64,000 bases of DNA. Source: Bathymodiolus brooksi. Taxonomy: Eukaryota > Mollusca > Bivalvia > Mytilida > Modiolidae. Below are positions 1 through 9,744 of the stretch, one piece after another. The stretch covers positions 149,128,196-149,192,195 of the forward strand of contig OY804577.1 in NCBI GenBank assembly GCA_963680875.1, read 5' to 3'. Numbering within the stretch: the first letter of the stretch is position 1; the number at the start of each line of letters is the position of its first letter. The position numbers and the translations under genes are program-made. The notes below the pieces were generated by a model. It was not told the origin of the DNA. It was given only the letters and a program-made list of their open reading frames with translations, and ran no database searches.

Positions 1-241
1 TTATCTGTATCAACTGAAGTAGGATATATTGTTGTAATTATCTGTATCAATTGAAGTAGGATACATTGTGGCAATTATCTGTATCAACTGAAGTAGGATA
101 CATTGTGGCAATTATCTGTATCAACTGAAGTAGGATATATTGTGGTAATTATCTGTATCAACTGAAGTAGGATACATTGTGGCAATTATCTGTATCAACT
201 GAAGTAGGATTCATTGTGGCAATTATCTGTATCAACTGAAT
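1..241. repeat. 37-bp tandem repeat, about 6.5 copies
   Basis: Units restart at 1, 38, 75, 112, 149, 186 and 223, each opening with TTATCTGTATCAACTGAAGT. Copies differ by a few substitutions, for example CATTGTGGCAA versus TATTGTTGTAA at the end of the unit. The array is cut by the left edge of the window, so its true length is unknown. It ends at about 241, where ATTCATTGAG replaces the expected AGTAGGAT. Confidence 0.95.
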
Positions 242-1057
242 TCATTGAGTATCTCTTTTCTTTTCTGTTTTCTATGGTTTGGGGGTAAATTGCGAGATGC
301 CGTGAACCAACTGATGTTTGTTACTGTGAATTCTGTCATAAATATATGAGATTATATGAATTATATTTATATCTTTATTAATTTACAGCCAGAGACCGAA
401 TCCTTTAAAATATTATAGTATAAGTAATGAGTAACCACAAATATATTCAGGTAATTATTATTCTGGAATACGAAACATTATTTTCTAATTAATTAAAAGC
501 TAGATTTTATTATGAATGTTTTTGGTATAATGATGGATTATTATTTTATTTTTTTTGTACAGTAATAGCGTCTGTGAAGTGTAGAATCAATTATAAGGTT
601 AATATGATAATATACGCATTAGTTTGAACGACTACAATTAAATGAAAGCTGTATGATACAAACCAATAATTACCAAATCAATCAAACAGGCTATGTAAAT
701 AGAAATATTACGACATAATAAAAGATGGTATCAGAAGCTCGTCAGAAGTAGAACTAGGTAGGTACATTGTTTGAAGACTGTAATGACACATACATGATTG
801 ATTGTAGAATTCTTATGATAACTTGTCTTAGACTGGCTGACTATGATAAATGAGATCTGTACAGATATGGTAATATTTCCCTCAACGTCAAAACAACGCT
901 AACGACGCCGAGGAGGAAGTCAATCTAACGAAACAGAAGCTGTCTTTATTTCACCTGATTAAGAAAGCATTAAGAATAAGAATCATTATCTCATTACATG
1001 TACATCAGCTCCACCAAGGTTTCTCTCATTAACCAATCTTGATTAAAATCACATTCT
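242..1057. other. AT-rich stretch with no recognised gene
   Basis: No long open frame, RNA gene or transposon signature was recognised. A single isolated match to the core of the downstream 29-bp array (TAAGTAATGAGTAA) sits at 421-434. A short open stretch around 898-960 (reading NNANDAEEEVNLTKQKL) is too short and unsupported to call an exon. Confidence 0.6.
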
Positions 1058-1424
1058 AAGTAATGAGCAAGATTCAATCACCTTCTAAGTAATGAGTAAG
1101 ATTTAATCACCTTCTAAGTAATGAGTAAGATTTAATCACCTTCTATGTAATGAGTAAGATTTAATCACCTTCTAAGTAATGAGTAAGATTTAATCACCTT
1201 CTAAGTAATGAGTAACATTTAATCACCTTCTAAGTAATGAGTAAGATTTAATCACCTTCTATGTAATGAGTAAGATTTAATCACCTTCTAAGTAATGAGT
1301 AAGATTTAATCACCTTCTATGTAATGAGTAAGATTTAATCACCTTCTAAGTAATGAGTAAGATTTAATCACCTTCTAAGTAATGAGTAAGATTTAGTCAC
1401 CTTCTAAGTAATGAGTAAGATTTA
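1058..1424. repeat. 29-bp tandem repeat, about 12.7 copies
   Basis: The unit starts with AAGTAATGAGTAAGATTTAA and ends with TCACCTTCT. The first copy (GAGCAAGATTCAATC) is the most divergent; internal copies differ mainly at AAGTAATG versus ATGTAATG. The array ends when the last copy runs into TTTACTTTTTC. Confidence 0.95.
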
Positions 1425-2142
1425 CTTTTTCTTTAAACCAATAACGACAATAGGATGAAACGATATCTCATTAACAGCTTCTGTTGTATAATATATGTAA
1501 CCACATCGGTGTTGTAATGGTTATCGTCATCACATCGGTAGATTGTGAGTCCTCGGTCAGGTCAAACCAAAGACTAAGCTATCGGTATTTGCTGCTTCTC
1601 CGCTAATCACGCAGCACAGTTCCTATTTTTTGCCGTGCGAGATATCCTTTTCTCACCTTTGAGACAGACCAGTTCTTATTTTTAGCGATGTGAGATTTTC
1701 TTATCTTGCACTAGTGCAAGACAAACAAATCACGTGCGTTTTACCGGCAAATGCATGCTGTACAGTTTATGTCAACTACTAACATGAACATTTATTTCGG
1801 CCATCCAGAAAACACTACCGATTCGTCAGTAAAACGTAGTAAAACAAAGTGAAAGTTGTGTGTACATACCACGTGTGTAAAAAGAATGTGCAGTGACCGT
1901 GACGCGTAGTAACTAAGTTTAATAAGTTGATTTCACAATTTTTATGAGAGAAACTTAAAATATTTTATTTGTTTGAATATTTTTGAAAATGTTTCTGAAA
2001 TAATATTGTTTGTTATCAAATTTTAATGGTCTCATTTCATTTCCCATTGCGCCACAAACTACACATAGAATGAATGCTTCGTCACATTCCTTATATTCAT
2101 GGGCTGTTAACAAACAAACACGAAACTAAAAACAGCTGATAA
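1425..2142. other. intergenic DNA, no gene recognised
   Basis: Mixed-composition sequence with no supported open frame. It includes a segment rich in CACATCGGT-type short repeats (1503-1540) and two related stretches with GTGCGAGAT / GTGAGAT near 1636 and 1690, which suggest an old local duplication. Nothing here could be assigned to a gene. Confidence 0.5.
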
Positions 2143-2220
2143 AAGTGAGAAATAAAATCAAACACCGGCAAAAGAGCAAGACAGGGAAATCTCCGACACC
2201 CAAGGGTAAGATTTCAATCG
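2143..2220. repeat. single arm related to the foldback repeat at 3585-3747
   Basis: The segment starting GTGAGAAATAAAATCAAACA and continuing through ACCGGCAAAAGAGCAAGAC and GACACCCAAGGG closely parallels the left arm of the palindromic repeat at 3573-3650 and the complement of its right arm. The second arm is absent here, so this is a solo arm or a decayed copy of the same dispersed family. Confidence 0.7.
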
Positions 2221-3008
2221 TTCGCTGACGAGGCTATATGTCTCAACCTGTGGCCGAGATAAGAATTTCACGCTACTTTTCCCGTAAAAATGCTACGTTT
2301 CACAAAATGTCATTGTATCAATAAAATCGTTTAAATATTTACGTCTTGTGCATTTATCTAGTCAGCCACCTATCAATTGCCCCCCGAAAATTAGGTTAAA
2401 ATAGAAACATGCATCCCTTTCGCATCAGATTATGCGGTACACATCAAAAACACACACGCTTACACAAATTAAGTACACGACGGACTACTTTCAAGGGAAA
2501 TAACTCTGTTTGTTTTTATCGTCTGCTAAATGTGCATAACTGTCAAATACAAATATCCTACGTTACTATCGGAATGCAGAACGAATTTAACGTTGGAGAT
2601 CGAGTTGCCGTGGGCGAAAATGGAAAATTGTAAACAAGTAACAAGCCAATAGGAGAAGAATCATGAATTAATTTTGATTTCAGTGGAAATGTTAGACACC
2701 GACCATTTTACATGTGCTATTTGTGTATTTTTACCCCCACTACTACAATAATAAAATGGTTGTTGTCTTTCATATGATTGCGAATACACTGTACATGTAG
2801 TTGATGAAGAATTTGAAGAAGGAAAAAACATCACAAAATTCTGAAGATCTCCTCTTACTTGATTACAACTTGTTCTTGTAAAAATGTACACAAAGAAAAC
2901 ATGAATTGGGAGTTATTCCACATAAAAAAAAACAATATTTTGTTACTTTTACCTGAAATAATAAAAAACTTTCTTGTAAAACCTGTCATGAATGGATTAT
3001 TGTTTCAG
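2221..3008. other. intergenic or intronic DNA before a candidate terminal exon
   Basis: No gene is supported. CAAGGGAAATAACTCTG at 2491-2507 resembles a short motif that I recall as very common in molluscan interspersed repeats. A 74-codon frame at 2409-2633 has no recognisable domain. If the exon at 3009 is real, the pyrimidine-containing tract and CAG at 3006-3008 would be its splice acceptor, making part of this stretch intron. Confidence 0.4.
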
Positions 3009-3312
3009 AGTGCTTGACCACAAGAGGAAACAGGAGATGTCCAATCTTCTATCAACTACAGTCCCGAATGAGAAACAATGCCTACCATCTGAAAATCATG
3101 ATCCAGTTCCAGCAACTGAATTCGTTGACGAGATGTTGAATGGAATTCCTCAAAGACCGAACTCTTTGTCGACATCTGTGTCACAGAACTCAGTCAACAC
3201 AACAAATAGCAACCCTGACATTTTCCATTCCGTGTTCTATAACTCAACAATCACTGGTGGAACATTTAACATGAACATCACTTTCGTGTCCAATGACTCA
3301 AAACGCGTCTAA
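3009..3312 (+). CDS. candidate terminal coding exon, unknown protein
   Basis: An open frame runs from an ATG at 2992 to a stop at 3310-3312, but TTATTGTTTCAG just inside it looks like a splice acceptor. I therefore place the likely exon start at 3009, reading VLDHKRKQEMSNLLSTT onward, about 100 residues. The chain is hydrophilic and rich in Ser, Thr, Asn and Pro (PNSLSTSVSQNSVNTTNSN). It ends with a beta-prone segment, VFYNSTITGGTFNMNITF. I recall similar C-terminal 'N-S-x-I-x-G' strands in large uncharacterised bivalve proteins that carry death-fold or NLR-like domains, but no such domain is visible here, so the function is unknown. ATTAAA at 3357-3362 and 3402-3407 could serve polyadenylation. 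No upstream exon was convincingly identified. A chance frame cannot be excluded. Confidence 0.4.
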
Positions 3313-3356
3313 ATGTAAAATCGAAAGTACACACCGTTGGACCTTCAACTTTGTGA

Positions 3357-3362
3357 ATTAAA
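3357..3362 (+). terminator. possible variant polyadenylation signal ATTAAA
   Basis: ATTAAA lies 45 bases after the stop of the candidate exon, in an AT-rich tract followed by a T-rich run (CATTTTTTTC). A second ATTAAA is at 3402-3407. The hexamer is common by chance in AT-rich DNA, so this is only suggestive. Confidence 0.25.
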
Positions 3363-3584
3363 GTTCATTTTTTTCTTCGAACTGAATATATTTAGCACTT
3401 TATTAAAGTTAAATATACAACATTCTTATTATTGAGTCCAAGCGATAACGATAACTACTTTTGTGTAGTTAGTGAAACAGTGTGTTGGCAGTAATTAACC
3501 GTGACGAACAACAAATTCCTACGCTCGGCGTAAACAATGTAAAGAAAAAATGTGGAATTATTTTGTTAAATTAGTGAGAAAAAG

Positions 3585-3747
3585 AATCAAACACCGGTAA
3601 GAGGGCAAGACGGAAAAAATCTCAGATACCCGCGGAAAAGATTTCTATTGGTCTCCAACTCGGTGGGGCCTCGTTGGAGACCAGAAATATTTCCCTTGGG
3701 TGTCTGAGATTTTTCCGTCTTGCACTCTTCCCGGTGTTAGATCCTTT
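3585..3747. repeat. foldback (palindromic) repeat, arms about 75 bp
   Basis: The left arm (3585-3659) and the right arm (3673-3747) are nearly perfect reverse complements around a 13-nt loop at 3660-3672. Left-arm landmarks are AACACCGGTAAGAGGGCAAG, GGAAAAAATCTCAGATACCC and TTGGTCTCCAAC; right-arm landmarks are GTTGGAGACC, GGGTGTCTGAGATTTTTCC and CTTCCCGGTGTTAGATCC. A solo arm of the same family is at 2143-2220. It could be a MITE/foldback element or a transcribed hairpin; there is no internal ORF. Confidence 0.85.
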
Positions 3748-3766
3748 ATGTCTCTGTATATCATTG

Positions 3767-4012
3767 GACAAGTAATAACTAAGCCCTACCTCTATATAAT
3801 ATAATTAAACATATAATATATAAATCATCCCTCAATATGTAATCTATATGCATGCAATGCCTAAATCCTGCCCCAATACATCGATTTAAACGTAAATGGA
3901 AAAGCCCTACCCCTAGGCTATATATCTTTAAAGTATGCAATACCTAAACCCTGTCTGTAAGCTATATAATGAAGCATGTTATACCTAAACCCTGCCTCTA
4001 GCTATTATTCTA
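3767..4012. repeat. degenerate tract related to the 38-bp satellite
   Basis: Imperfect, widely diverged copies contain AATGCCTAAATCCTGCC (near 3856), AATACCTAAACCCTGTCTG (3939) and TTATACCTAAACCCTGCCTC (3979). The last two are 41 bp apart and the unit continues TATATAATGAAGCATGTT. That aligns with the 38-bp satellite monomer (ATACCTAAACTCTACCTCC then TATTTAGTAGAACCTGTA). The tract lies on the far side of LINE-1 from the main array and looks like an ancestral or decayed form. Confidence 0.65.
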
Positions 4013-4494
4013 GTGTTGTCTTCTTCTCAGCGACCCGTTATCCTATAGTTTTGTCTAGTGAGGTATAGTGCCGCGCCAACGGTAAGGGTATTATATCTCA
4101 CAATAGGAAATTTGTTCCCGAGGGAGAAAACAATAATAACATCTCATTCTGCACATAAAAGAAAAACACACTGCGTTGAGATAAATTGCTCGGCGTTTAC
4201 ATTGCCAAACCTCGCCATATTGATGGCAAACTGTAAACATACTACACCGCGGTCTATTTTAAGGGAGGTAAATTTTGCCAAAACTATATAAAAAAAATAA
4301 CGCGGGAATATCTATTCCACAGGCATAGTTCCTGCGTGAAATCGCTTCAAACTGGTATAGTTCCGTCGCTAGTAATATTCAACCGTTGCCAAGAGTAAGA
4401 ATAAACTGTTGAAAAATGGAAAACACTAATCATCATCCAATCAAATTAAAGCATTTTCATATGTTATATACTAAATATAATTATAAAGCAATAC
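4013..4494. other. unique DNA between satellite-like tract and LINE-1
   Basis: It is locally less AT-rich than its surroundings (CGCGCCAACGG, CACCGCGGTC, AACGCGGGAA) but has no recognised gene. A 77-codon frame at 4058-4291 has no known domain. The composition would fit the 5' region of a gene or an old transposon fragment; neither is demonstrated. Confidence 0.4.
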
Positions 4495-4520
4495 GAAGTT
4501 TAGTTTTAGTTTAAACATAT

Positions 4521-4526
4521 TTTATT
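4521..4526 (-). terminator. LINE-1 polyadenylation signal AATAAA
   Basis: TTTATT on the plus strand gives AATAAA on the LINE coding strand, about 25 bases before the TAAACTAAAACTAAAC-type 3' terminus. Position and strand fit the end of the retrotransposon transcript. Confidence 0.6.
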
Positions 4527-4821
4527 TGCATAAAAGTTGCAAATGGGATTGGACACAAGTTATGACAACATTAGTGAAGTCCTTTCCCTTTTACAAAGAT
4601 ATAAACAAAAAATAATTGTACATAATGGCGATAATTATACAAATAAATTTTACAACATGATATATTTAGACGTTAATAATAAAGTAAATATAAAGAAAAA
4701 TAAGGTGAAATAAAATATTCAAAACATAGGGATAGAAAGAAGGATAGGAAGAAGAAGAAAGGTTTCAAACAAACAAAAACAACAAAAAAACAACATGGAC
4801 TGGAGTGAGTAAGCTAGTATA

Positions 4822-6677
4822 TTAGTTAAAGCGCTGGGTGCTTCTAATAAAAGAATAAACAACAGAGAAGATTTCAATGTTTTGGTTAGGAGTCAAATTT
4901 TCATCACCAGCTAATATCAATTCAATTGTAACTACGTAATTCTTTAATTTGTTAAACAAGATTGCCCTATTTTCATTGTAAAAGGGACATTCAAGGAAAA
5001 AGTGTATACAGTCTTCAAAACCATGACCACAGATACATGCAGGACTAGGTTTTAAATTGACAAGGTGCAAATCTGCATTTAGCGAACTGCACATATTTCT
5101 AAGTCTGCTATGAATAATATTTAGTTTTCGATCACCCCAACCGAAATAAAAAGGCACTTTTTCAAGCAATATTTTAATTTTTCTTTTAAATATGTTAATA
5201 TTACCAGAATTTCTAATTTCCGGACTTAAATTGTTCCAGTCCCGGGTAGTAGAGGGGAAGAAGGACGTTTTGGTAATTTCTAATCGACAATTAGGTAAAA
5301 CATAATTATTACTATTTCGTAAATTATGCTGGGAAACACTACCAACCGGAAGGGGCATCAAATCACAAAGATAGTCTGGGGCAGATTTGTTGTGAATAGA
5401 ATAAAATAAGCTGAGCCTTCTTACCCTTCGCCTATCAGATAGTAATTCCCAATCCGTTTCAGAATAGATAGATTGACGACTTGCAAATAGAGGCAGTCCG
5501 GTTACTATTCGTCCTGCCTCTATTTGAAGCTTTTCTAAATTATCAGAGTCTTGTTGACTACAACCATCCCAAAGTTCACAAAAGATAATGTCTATTTAAT
5601 GCATATTTAAGTTTTCTTAGGGCACGCAACCTCTGACTTGCTGATTTAATAATATTAACTATATGGGTATGAAATTTTCCATTGCTGTCAAAAGTAATAC
5701 CCAAATGTTTGTGACAGGTAACAAATTCTACTAATTTGTCTTGGAATGTTATTTCTATATCGTTGGGAAGATTAATGTTGGAAAATACCATTGCTTTAGT
5801 TTTTTGAGGATTAAAATTTACTAACCATTGCTTAGACCATATAGATATAGATTCCAAATCACTATTTATTACATCTTCTATAGTATATGGACTTTGACTA
5901 GAATATGAAAGAGAAGTATCATCTGCAAACAGTCTAGTAAGACTTAAAAGGTTATCTGCAATATCATTAACATATAATAAGAAAAGTAGCGGACCAAGCA
6001 CTGAACCCTGGGGGACTCCTGCATTTGTATTTACTAAGGGGGATTTGAAATTGTTTATAAATACACATTGTTTCCTACTGGAAATATAGCTTTCAAACCA
6101 TTTAAATAATTTACCATCTACCCCGTAAGCTTTAAGTTTCAGTAAAAGCCCTGTATGCCAGACCCGATCAAATGCTTTAGAAATATCACATAAATTAAGG
6201 GTAGTAATACAATGATCATCCAGAGACATACATATTCTGTAATAGATTTCTATTAGCTGGCGAACGGTAGAGTGACCTGGGATGAAACCTGATTGAAAAT
6301 TTATACAATAAATTATTTGATATTAAATGATTAAATACTTCCTTAAAAACAATTCTTTCGAATACTTTGCCAACTGCTGATAGTAATGATATTGGTCTAT
6401 AGTTAGATATTAATGATTTGTCTCCCTTTTTGAAGAGTGGCATAACAGATGCGGTTTTCCATTGCGTTGGAAATTCCGATTTAGAAAGCGATAAATTAAA
6501 CAAGAGACAGAGGGGAATACAAACAGTATTACACGTTTTCTTAAGCATTTGATGACTAATGGAATCCAGACCTGACGCTTTTCCAAGTTTTAAAATTTGT
6601 AAAATATCAAGAACTTTACGCGGAGTAATTTGAAAGAAATCTAGTGTTGCATTTGTTCTGAGAGGAAAGTCTGGTTA
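4822..6677 (-). pseudogene. LINE-1 ORF2, reverse transcriptase and C-terminal part (broken)
   Basis: This part copies LINE RNA into DNA at the nicked target site. In coding order it carries KASGLDSISHQMLKK, NYRPISLLSAVGKVFERI, CDISKAFDRVWHTGLL, the fingers motif AGVPQGSVLGPLLFLLYVND, the catalytic FADD at 5918-5929, then KTKAMVFS and HLGITFD, the usual order of LINE RT blocks. The C-terminus has WDGCSQQDSDNLEKLQIEAG and a Cys/His cluster (CICGHGFEDCIHFFLECP) before a stop at 4822. Breaks: a TAA at 6675-6677 in frame with the upstream half, a one-base-type frameshift at about 6290 (frame changes between LLYKF and the residues QSGFIPGHST), and a second break at about 5575 where the residues expected between the thumb segment ALNRHYL and LWDGCSQ are missing, suggesting a deletion of some tens of bases. 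The catalytic residues survive but the gene cannot be translated whole. Confidence 0.88.
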
Positions 6678-8189
6678 TGATGTATTACTGTTATTTAATG
6701 TAGATATAGAACAGAAATAATTATTTAGAAGACATGCTTTTTCGTAATCATCTGAGATGAGGTCATTATTTTCTTTTTTTAATTGACTAATTGGTGACAT
6801 ATCACCAGACGATTTAACCAATTTTTTAATCAATGACCAGTAAGATTTTGAATTTGAACTTGAAAAATCATCTAGTATAGTATTAACATTAAAATAAAAT
6901 TGTTCTTTAGCATGCTTTTTTAAATTATTTACATGATTTCTTTGCTTCTTGTATTTATTAATATTGGAATCACTATTAGATCTACGAGCCAGTTTTCGAA
7001 GTCTGTCTCGTTTTCTTATTTCCCTTCTTAATTCGAAATTGAACCAAACTTTATCTTTTAGTCTTATTGTAACTTCTTTTTGGGGCACACAATTTTTAAT
7101 TATTTCAATAAATGTTTTTGTAAATGTTTGACAGTTTTCGTCCATACTATTTTCTGGAGATATAATTGAGTTCCAATTTAAGGAGGATATACAATCGTTA
7201 CAGGTCTCAAAATCAGCATTTCGATAATCCCAGACTAATCGTTTATAAGTATTGATTGATTTAAGAGGGACTTTTAGGTAGACAATTGTTGCTTTATGGT
7301 CACTAAATTTTCTATCTACCTGAATTACATACGACTCAAGGACATTACAATTATCAGATACTAAAACAGGGTCAAGTAAAGATTGGCGCGTGTTACATGT
7401 TCTGGTAGGTTCAGTAATCATGTTTTTCAGATCATTCAACCTCATAATATCAAACAATTTGTGAGAATGTTCACTAAGAAAATCTACATTTAAATCTCCC
7501 GTTATCACAACGTTTGACGAGTAATTCGTGGCGTTTTCCACGGACTGTTGAAACTTGTCCCAGAATGGATAGTTCGCATTAGGTTGGCGATATACAACAC
7601 AAAGGAGCATTTTGTATGCAGGAAAAACAATTTCCAGCCAAATAGCTTCACTATCAAAATTTAAATCTATTCTGGGTTGGACAATTAGATGATTACTAAA
7701 ATATACTATTACACCTCCCCATGAATTATTTCGATCTTTCCTATACGGATCTTTGCAGTATCCCTATTTAAAAATGACATCATTTGTTATATTTTGATCA
7801 AGATGTGTTTCTGTTAAACATATAATATCTGCTTCATTACAAATGCTTTCTATGTAATCTAATTTATGACGCATACTTCTAGTGTTTAAATGAAAAATTG
7901 AGAGTTCACCTTCCTTTGAAGGGCCTGGGTTTATCTCAACATCATTACTAAGCAGTATTAGCAACAAAATTATAAATGTTGAAACTGGATTCTGTAATAG
8001 AAGTTCCAGATAAATTGAATGACAAAAATTAACAAATCTTTGAAAACATATTCTAATTATTAACATTAATAATATATATAACACTAAATGATTATTTGAT
8101 CTAAAGAAATGTCTTTTGAAAAACCCAGAATGCGTATTGAAGTTAAAATGACCTATCGAAGAGCGGTATGACTGTAAGTCATTATCCAT
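6678..8189 (-). pseudogene. LINE-1 ORF2, 2A-like leader and apurinic endonuclease part (broken)
   Basis: I start at the ATG at 8187-8189 because an in-frame TAG lies five codons upstream. The first 80 residues are hydrophobic (LVLYILLMLIIRIC, FIILLLILL) and end in the 2A-like DVEINPGP. The endonuclease then begins: SIFHLNTRSMRHKLDYI, DIICLTETHLD (metal-binding Glu), NNSWGGVIVYFS, then VVITGDLNVDFL and the SDHKATIV motif (catalytic Asp-His). The protein would nick target DNA to prime reverse transcription. A TAG at 7764-7766 interrupts the frame (IFK-stop-GYCKDPYRKD), and the segment 7611-7763 is open in the same frame beyond it, so this is a single nonsense change rather than two genes. A linker with basic residues (RREIRKRDRLRKLARR) leads to the RT half. 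Confidence 0.87.
7920..7943 (-). other. 2A-like (StopGo) motif DVEINPGP in LINE-1 ORF2
   Basis: The eight residues D-V-E-I-N-P-G-P match the canonical D-x-E-x-N-P-G-P 2A consensus exactly and begin at about residue 83 of ORF2, after a strongly hydrophobic segment. Such motifs make ribosomes skip the Gly-Pro bond, and N-terminal 2A-like sequences are known in APE-type LINEs of several invertebrates. Here it would release the hydrophobic leader from the endonuclease-RT polyprotein. Activity in this copy is untested and the downstream frame is broken. Confidence 0.75.
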
Positions 8190-9196
8190 TGTCAAATATA
8201 TCTAAATTACATATGAAAACACAAGATAGGTCAATAAACAACTGATAAACAAATAAACATAGCATCTCAACTCCAGTGAAAATATGAACAAATATATACA
8301 ATGCATAATTAAAAAGTAAGTAAGGTACATACATGAAACAGATAGTAAAAAAATACATGGATTGTGACAATAGAAAAACAACAGCTAATTCAAGCTGTAT
8401 CATTGATATGGTAAGGGTTTTGTACAATATAGCTAACATATAAAAAAAGAAAAAAAAATTGGGAGGGGGGGGGGGTATTGAAAAATTTAAAGAAAAAAAG
8501 AAATGAAAAAAAAACCAAACAAACAAAAAACATGAGCAACATTATTCATAAGAATTTCCATTAAAAGCAGAACAAATATGGTTAAGGTGATTTGTTTATC
8601 AATAGTGATTGATGATTTGGTAACATGGAACACGTGGTACGCAATTAGTTATGTGTTTGGAATTACACATTTTTTTATTATTTTTTTTTTCATTTATTAT
8701 TATTATCATTTTTATGTAGGAGCAATAATTTATATTTAAGATAACCGTCTTTAGTTTTTTAGCAAGTTCTTTAAAAAAAAACAGAAAACAAAAAACAAAA
8801 AGCAACAGCAACAAAAAAACAAAAACAAACCTATATAAAAATATTGATTTTAGAAGTTAGTGTTTGGAATCGAGTGCTCCTTTTCAATCGGTCACATGCA
8901 AACACGTGTACAAAGGTAAATAAATAAAAACCACGTGTCGACTATACAGTGTTGTTGACAAAATGATTATAACAGTGAACATATATTTAATTACTTGGAT
9001 ATAATACATGAAGTAGGTAAGTAAGAATATACATATATCTAATTTATCAAGTAAACTATTTCAAGGAGTAATTCAAGTAGATATACTGATATTCAGGTAA
9101 ATTGATAAAGCAAGATTTGGATAATACTGAAAAAAAATTGTTATAAAAATCAAAAGTCCGAATGTTCCGTATTTGAAAAACACAAAAGTCGGTGTT
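8190..9196. other. LINE-1 spacer between ORF1 and ORF2
   Basis: About 1 kb without a supported gene, rich in homopolymers: a G11 tract at 8465-8475, long A and T runs and A/C-rich runs at 8766-8830. The spacing is large for an ORF1-ORF2 junction, so extra sequence may have been inserted; I see no clear boundary. A low-complexity 114-codon frame at 8182-8526 is not considered coding. Confidence 0.5.
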
Positions 9197-9718
9197 TTAA
9201 TCGGAATTGATCAGATAGTCAATATCCTGAACACAGTTGATGAGCTGTTTTCGACCGTTTGCATCCTTTTTTGCGAAAATACGGCCGTCAAAAGTCCAAA
9301 ACGAATGGATCTTATTATCTCGCTTTTGAGTGTTGAGTTCTTTAACAATAAATTGACGAGTTTTTGTCAGGTCCTCTGTGATAAATATCTTCTCAGGGTT
9401 GTTTTTGAGATTTTTTTTTAACATGTAGATAGCATTTTTTATTTTCCAATTTTTAAATCTGCAAATGAGTTGACCTTTGCCATTGTTGATGATTCCAATA
9501 ATATGAGATCTATTTATATCATCAACACAAAGTGGTGGAGTGATTTTCAGTTTTTTATTGACAATGTCCACAATTAGCTGGTCGGTTTTTTGGAGGCCCC
9601 CTTGCACCATCGGAACGTTGTGAAATCGGAGCGATGTTCGGCGTCCGTATTGTTCCAGTTCCTCAATATTGCCGTTTAGTTGCGACACTTCATGAATGAG
9701 CGAAGACCCTGTCTCTAT
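9197..9718 (-). pseudogene. LINE-1 ORF1 fragment, RNA-binding (RRM-type) protein, N-terminus missing
   Basis: LINE ORF1 proteins coat the element RNA as trimeric chaperones. The open frame reads back to about 9718 (IETGSSLIHEVSQLNGN), with no ATG before the junction to satellite-like DNA, so it is a truncated gene. The coiled-coil end and RRM entry are recognisable in IEELEQYGRRTSLRFHNVP, a motif shared by L1/CR1-type ORF1 proteins. DDINRSHIIG, GKGQLICRFKNWKIKNAIY and NPEKIFITEDLTKTRQFIVK follow in the expected order of an RRM plus C-terminal domain. About 174 residues remain, ending at a stop at 9197. No internal stop is seen, so the fragment is less damaged than ORF2. The plus-strand frame over 9173-9421 is its shadow. 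Confidence 0.82.
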
Positions 9719-9744
9719 ACTACATAATGAAACATACGATACCT

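Larger units (their letters stand above)
4495..9718 (-). mobile_element. LINE-1: APE-type non-LTR retrotransposon, 5'-truncated, inactive
   Basis: The element is read on the minus strand: a partial ORF1 (9718 to 9197), a roughly 1-kb spacer, ORF2 with a 2A-like motif, apurinic endonuclease and reverse transcriptase (8189 to 4822), then a 3' untranslated region of about 330 bp with AATAAA. The 3' end is marked by a short A-rich repeat (complement of GTTTAGTTTTAGTTTAAAC near 4497-4515). The 5' end stops inside ORF1, where satellite-like sequence begins at about 9715, consistent with incomplete reverse transcription or later loss. Two in-frame stops and two frame breaks make ORF2 non-functional. 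The family is CR1/L2/Jockey-like by architecture; the exact clade is not resolved from sequence reading alone. Confidence 0.88.

Noticed and set aside
2409..2633. 74-codon plus-strand frame
   Set aside because: No recognisable domain, and it overlaps a motif (AAGGGAAATAACTCTG) typical of interspersed repeats.
2683..2752. Possible exon after GATTTCAG reading EMLDTDHFTCAIC, suggestive of a RING-type start
   Set aside because: Only one Cys pair is present and the frame stops after about 20 residues with no donor site; too short to support.
4058..4291. 77-codon plus-strand frame
   Set aside because: No domain or conserved pattern recognised; the length is within chance expectation.
7611..7763. 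Gap between two apparent LINE-1 ORFs, possibly separate genes
   Set aside because: The gap is open in the same frame and continues the endonuclease; the split is due to one TAG at 7764-7766.
8182..8526. 114-codon minus-strand frame rich in Phe, Ile and Pro
   Set aside because: Low-complexity translation of homopolymer runs in the LINE-1 spacer; it overlaps the true ORF2 start in another frame.
9173..9421. Plus-strand 82-codon frame
   Set aside because: Antisense shadow of LINE-1 ORF1, whose minus-strand reading has clear family motifs.
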